DNA from: Alphaproteobacteria bacterium
Lineage (GTDB): Bacteria > Pseudomonadota > Alphaproteobacteria > Micropepsales > Micropepsaceae
DNA: 46,655 nucleotides
Assembly: GCA_013389115.1 (NCBI GenBank)
Contig: JACADY010000010.1
Span: forward strand, 1-46,655
Direction: 5' to 3'
Under the pieces are notes generated by a model. That model saw nothing but the letters and a program-made list of their open reading frames with translations, had not been told where the DNA came from and made no database searches. This document shows, piece after piece, positions 45,847-46,655 of this stretch; position 1 is the first letter of the stretch; the number at the start of each line of letters is the position of its first letter. The position numbers and the translations under genes are program-made.

Positions 45847-46655
45847 ATGGCCAATGTCGCGGTGATCGGCGCCCAATGGGGCGATGAGGGCAAGGGAAAG
45901 ATCGTCGACTGGCTCTCGGAGCGGGCGGACGTGGTCGTGCGCTTTCAAGGTGGGCACAATGCCGGGCACACGCTCGTCATCAACGGCGTCACCTACAAGC
46001 TTTCGCTGCTGCCCTCCGGCATCGTCCGGCCGGGCAAGCTGTCGGTCATCGGCAATGGTGTCGTCGTTGATCCCTGGGCTCTTGCCGAGGAGATCGAGAA
46101 ACTCGGCCAACAGGGCGTCAGCATCACGCCCGAGACCTTGAAAGTGGCTGAGAACGCGCCGCTGATCCTGCCCTTGCACCGGGAGCTCGATGCGTTCCGC
46201 GAGACCTCGAACGCGGGCACGCGGATCGGCACGACGAAGCGCGGCATCGGCCCTGCCTATGAGGACAAGGTCGGGCGGCGGGCGGTCAGGCTCATCGATC
46301 TTGCCGATCCGGCGGCGCTGCGCGTGCGGCTCGAGGCGGCGCTGTCGCATCACAACGCGATCAGACGCGGTTTTGGCCAGGCGGAAGCCGATCTCGATGC
46401 GTTGCAGAACGCTCTTTTGGCGATCGCGCCCAAGGTGCTGCCCTACGCCGCGCCCGTGTGGCGCATCCTCAACGAGGCGCGCGAGAATGGCGACCGCATC
46501 CTCTTTGAGGGAGCGCAAGGCGCGCTGCTCGATATCGACCACGGCACCTATCCCTTTGTGACGTCATCCAATTGTGTTGCCGGCGCGGCGGCGGCCGGGT
46601 CGGGGATCGGCCCGCGCGCGATCGGCTATGCGCTTGGCATCTGCAAGGCCTATAC
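45847..46655 (+). CDS. purA: adenylosuccinate synthetase, 5' part (runs off the window)
   Basis: The first 269 codons of a gene open to the window edge. PurA joins IMP and aspartate with GTP to make adenylosuccinate. The active-site loop QWGDEGKGK (D13) and the second catalytic residue H41 in [10 protein letters not shown] are present, as are [38 protein letters not shown] and AAAGSGIGP. The start ATG gives the normal N-terminus [12 protein letters not shown]. The family is about 430 residues long, so some 160 are missing to the right. serA-purA proximity is common in Rhizobiales. Confidence 0.95.
   Translation, partial: MANVAVIGAQWGDEGKGKIVDWLSERADVVVRFQGGHNAGHTLVINGVTYKLSLLPSGIVRPGKLSVIGNGVVVDPWALAEEIEKLGQQGVSITPETLKVAENAPLILPLHRELDAFRETSNAGTRIGTTKRGIGPAYEDKVGRRAVRLIDLADPAALRVRLEAALSHHNAIRRGFGQAEADLDALQNALLAIAPKVLPYAAPVWRILNEARENGDRILFEGAQGALLDIDHGTYPFVTSSNCVAGAAAAGSGIGPRAIGYALGICKAY

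Overview
The window is a stretch of chromosome from a high-GC alphaproteobacterium. I infer Hyphomicrobiales (Rhizobiales) from gene order and family types: the tkt/gap/pgk/class I aldolase operon beside a DUF4164 gene, zapA and a probable 6S RNA; yebC-ruvCAB-ybgC-tol-pal-cpoB-tilS-ftsH-folP-glmM; the Methanosarcina-type SerC followed by SerA and purA; an AhpC/AhpD pair; and dispersed CCTCA..TGAGG palindromes. The FolP protein resembles the mobile sulfonamide-resistance enzyme Sul2, which points towards Rhodobiaceae-like relatives, but that placement is an inference. There is no prophage, insertion sequence, tRNA, rRNA or CRISPR array. Nearly all of it is vertically inherited housekeeping DNA with a few unusual insertions. 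Layout from left to right: (1) 1-3182, a repeat block, then a minus-strand MotA/ExbB-like plus MotB/OmpA-like pair and a second OmpA-domain protein. (2) 3293-4653, an inositol monophosphatase family gene and efp (minus). (3) 4791-9014, a plus-strand alcohol/aldehyde oxidation locus: GAF-Fis regulator, aldehyde dehydrogenase, zinc alcohol dehydrogenase and DUF779. (4) 9036-15951, a minus-strand carbon operon tkt-gap-pgk-fda with thiE and a Sel1-repeat gene translationally coupled at its end. (5) 16109-18380, DUF4164, zapA, 6S RNA, fau and a YmdB-type phosphodiesterase. (6) 18585-19775, ahpC-ahpD peroxide defence (minus) under a palindromic operator-like site. (7) 20146-24033, yebC, a cytochrome c on the other strand, and ruvCAB-ybgC. 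(8) 24327-26394, a degenerate EAL-domain gene and a secreted protein, lying between ybgC and tolQ. (9) 26657-32225, tolQRAB-pal-cpoB. (10) 32164-39828, tilS, ftsH, an M50 metalloprotease, Sul2-like folP, a minus-strand secreted protein and glmM. (11) 39886-46655, thiD, a DedA/VTT protein, serC and serA behind an attenuator-like leader, two small membrane proteins and the 5' part of purA. How the parts work together: tolQRAB-pal-cpoB, glmM and the OmpA/MotB-type proteins all concern envelope assembly; ruvCAB is recombination; thiE/thiD and folP are cofactor supply; serC/serA and purA feed one-carbon and purine metabolism with fau; the glycolytic/pentose operon supplies 3-phosphoglycerate, the SerA substrate. 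The observations I rate highest are the Sul2-like dihydropteroate synthase sitting in the native ftsH-folP-glmM neighbourhood, a near-perfect intrinsic terminator lying inside the first codons of serC, the degenerate EAL protein inserted in the tol cluster, the ATPase-less AcoR-type regulator with a palindrome and a weak sigma-54-like element upstream of its target, and a two-module dispersed repeat family.
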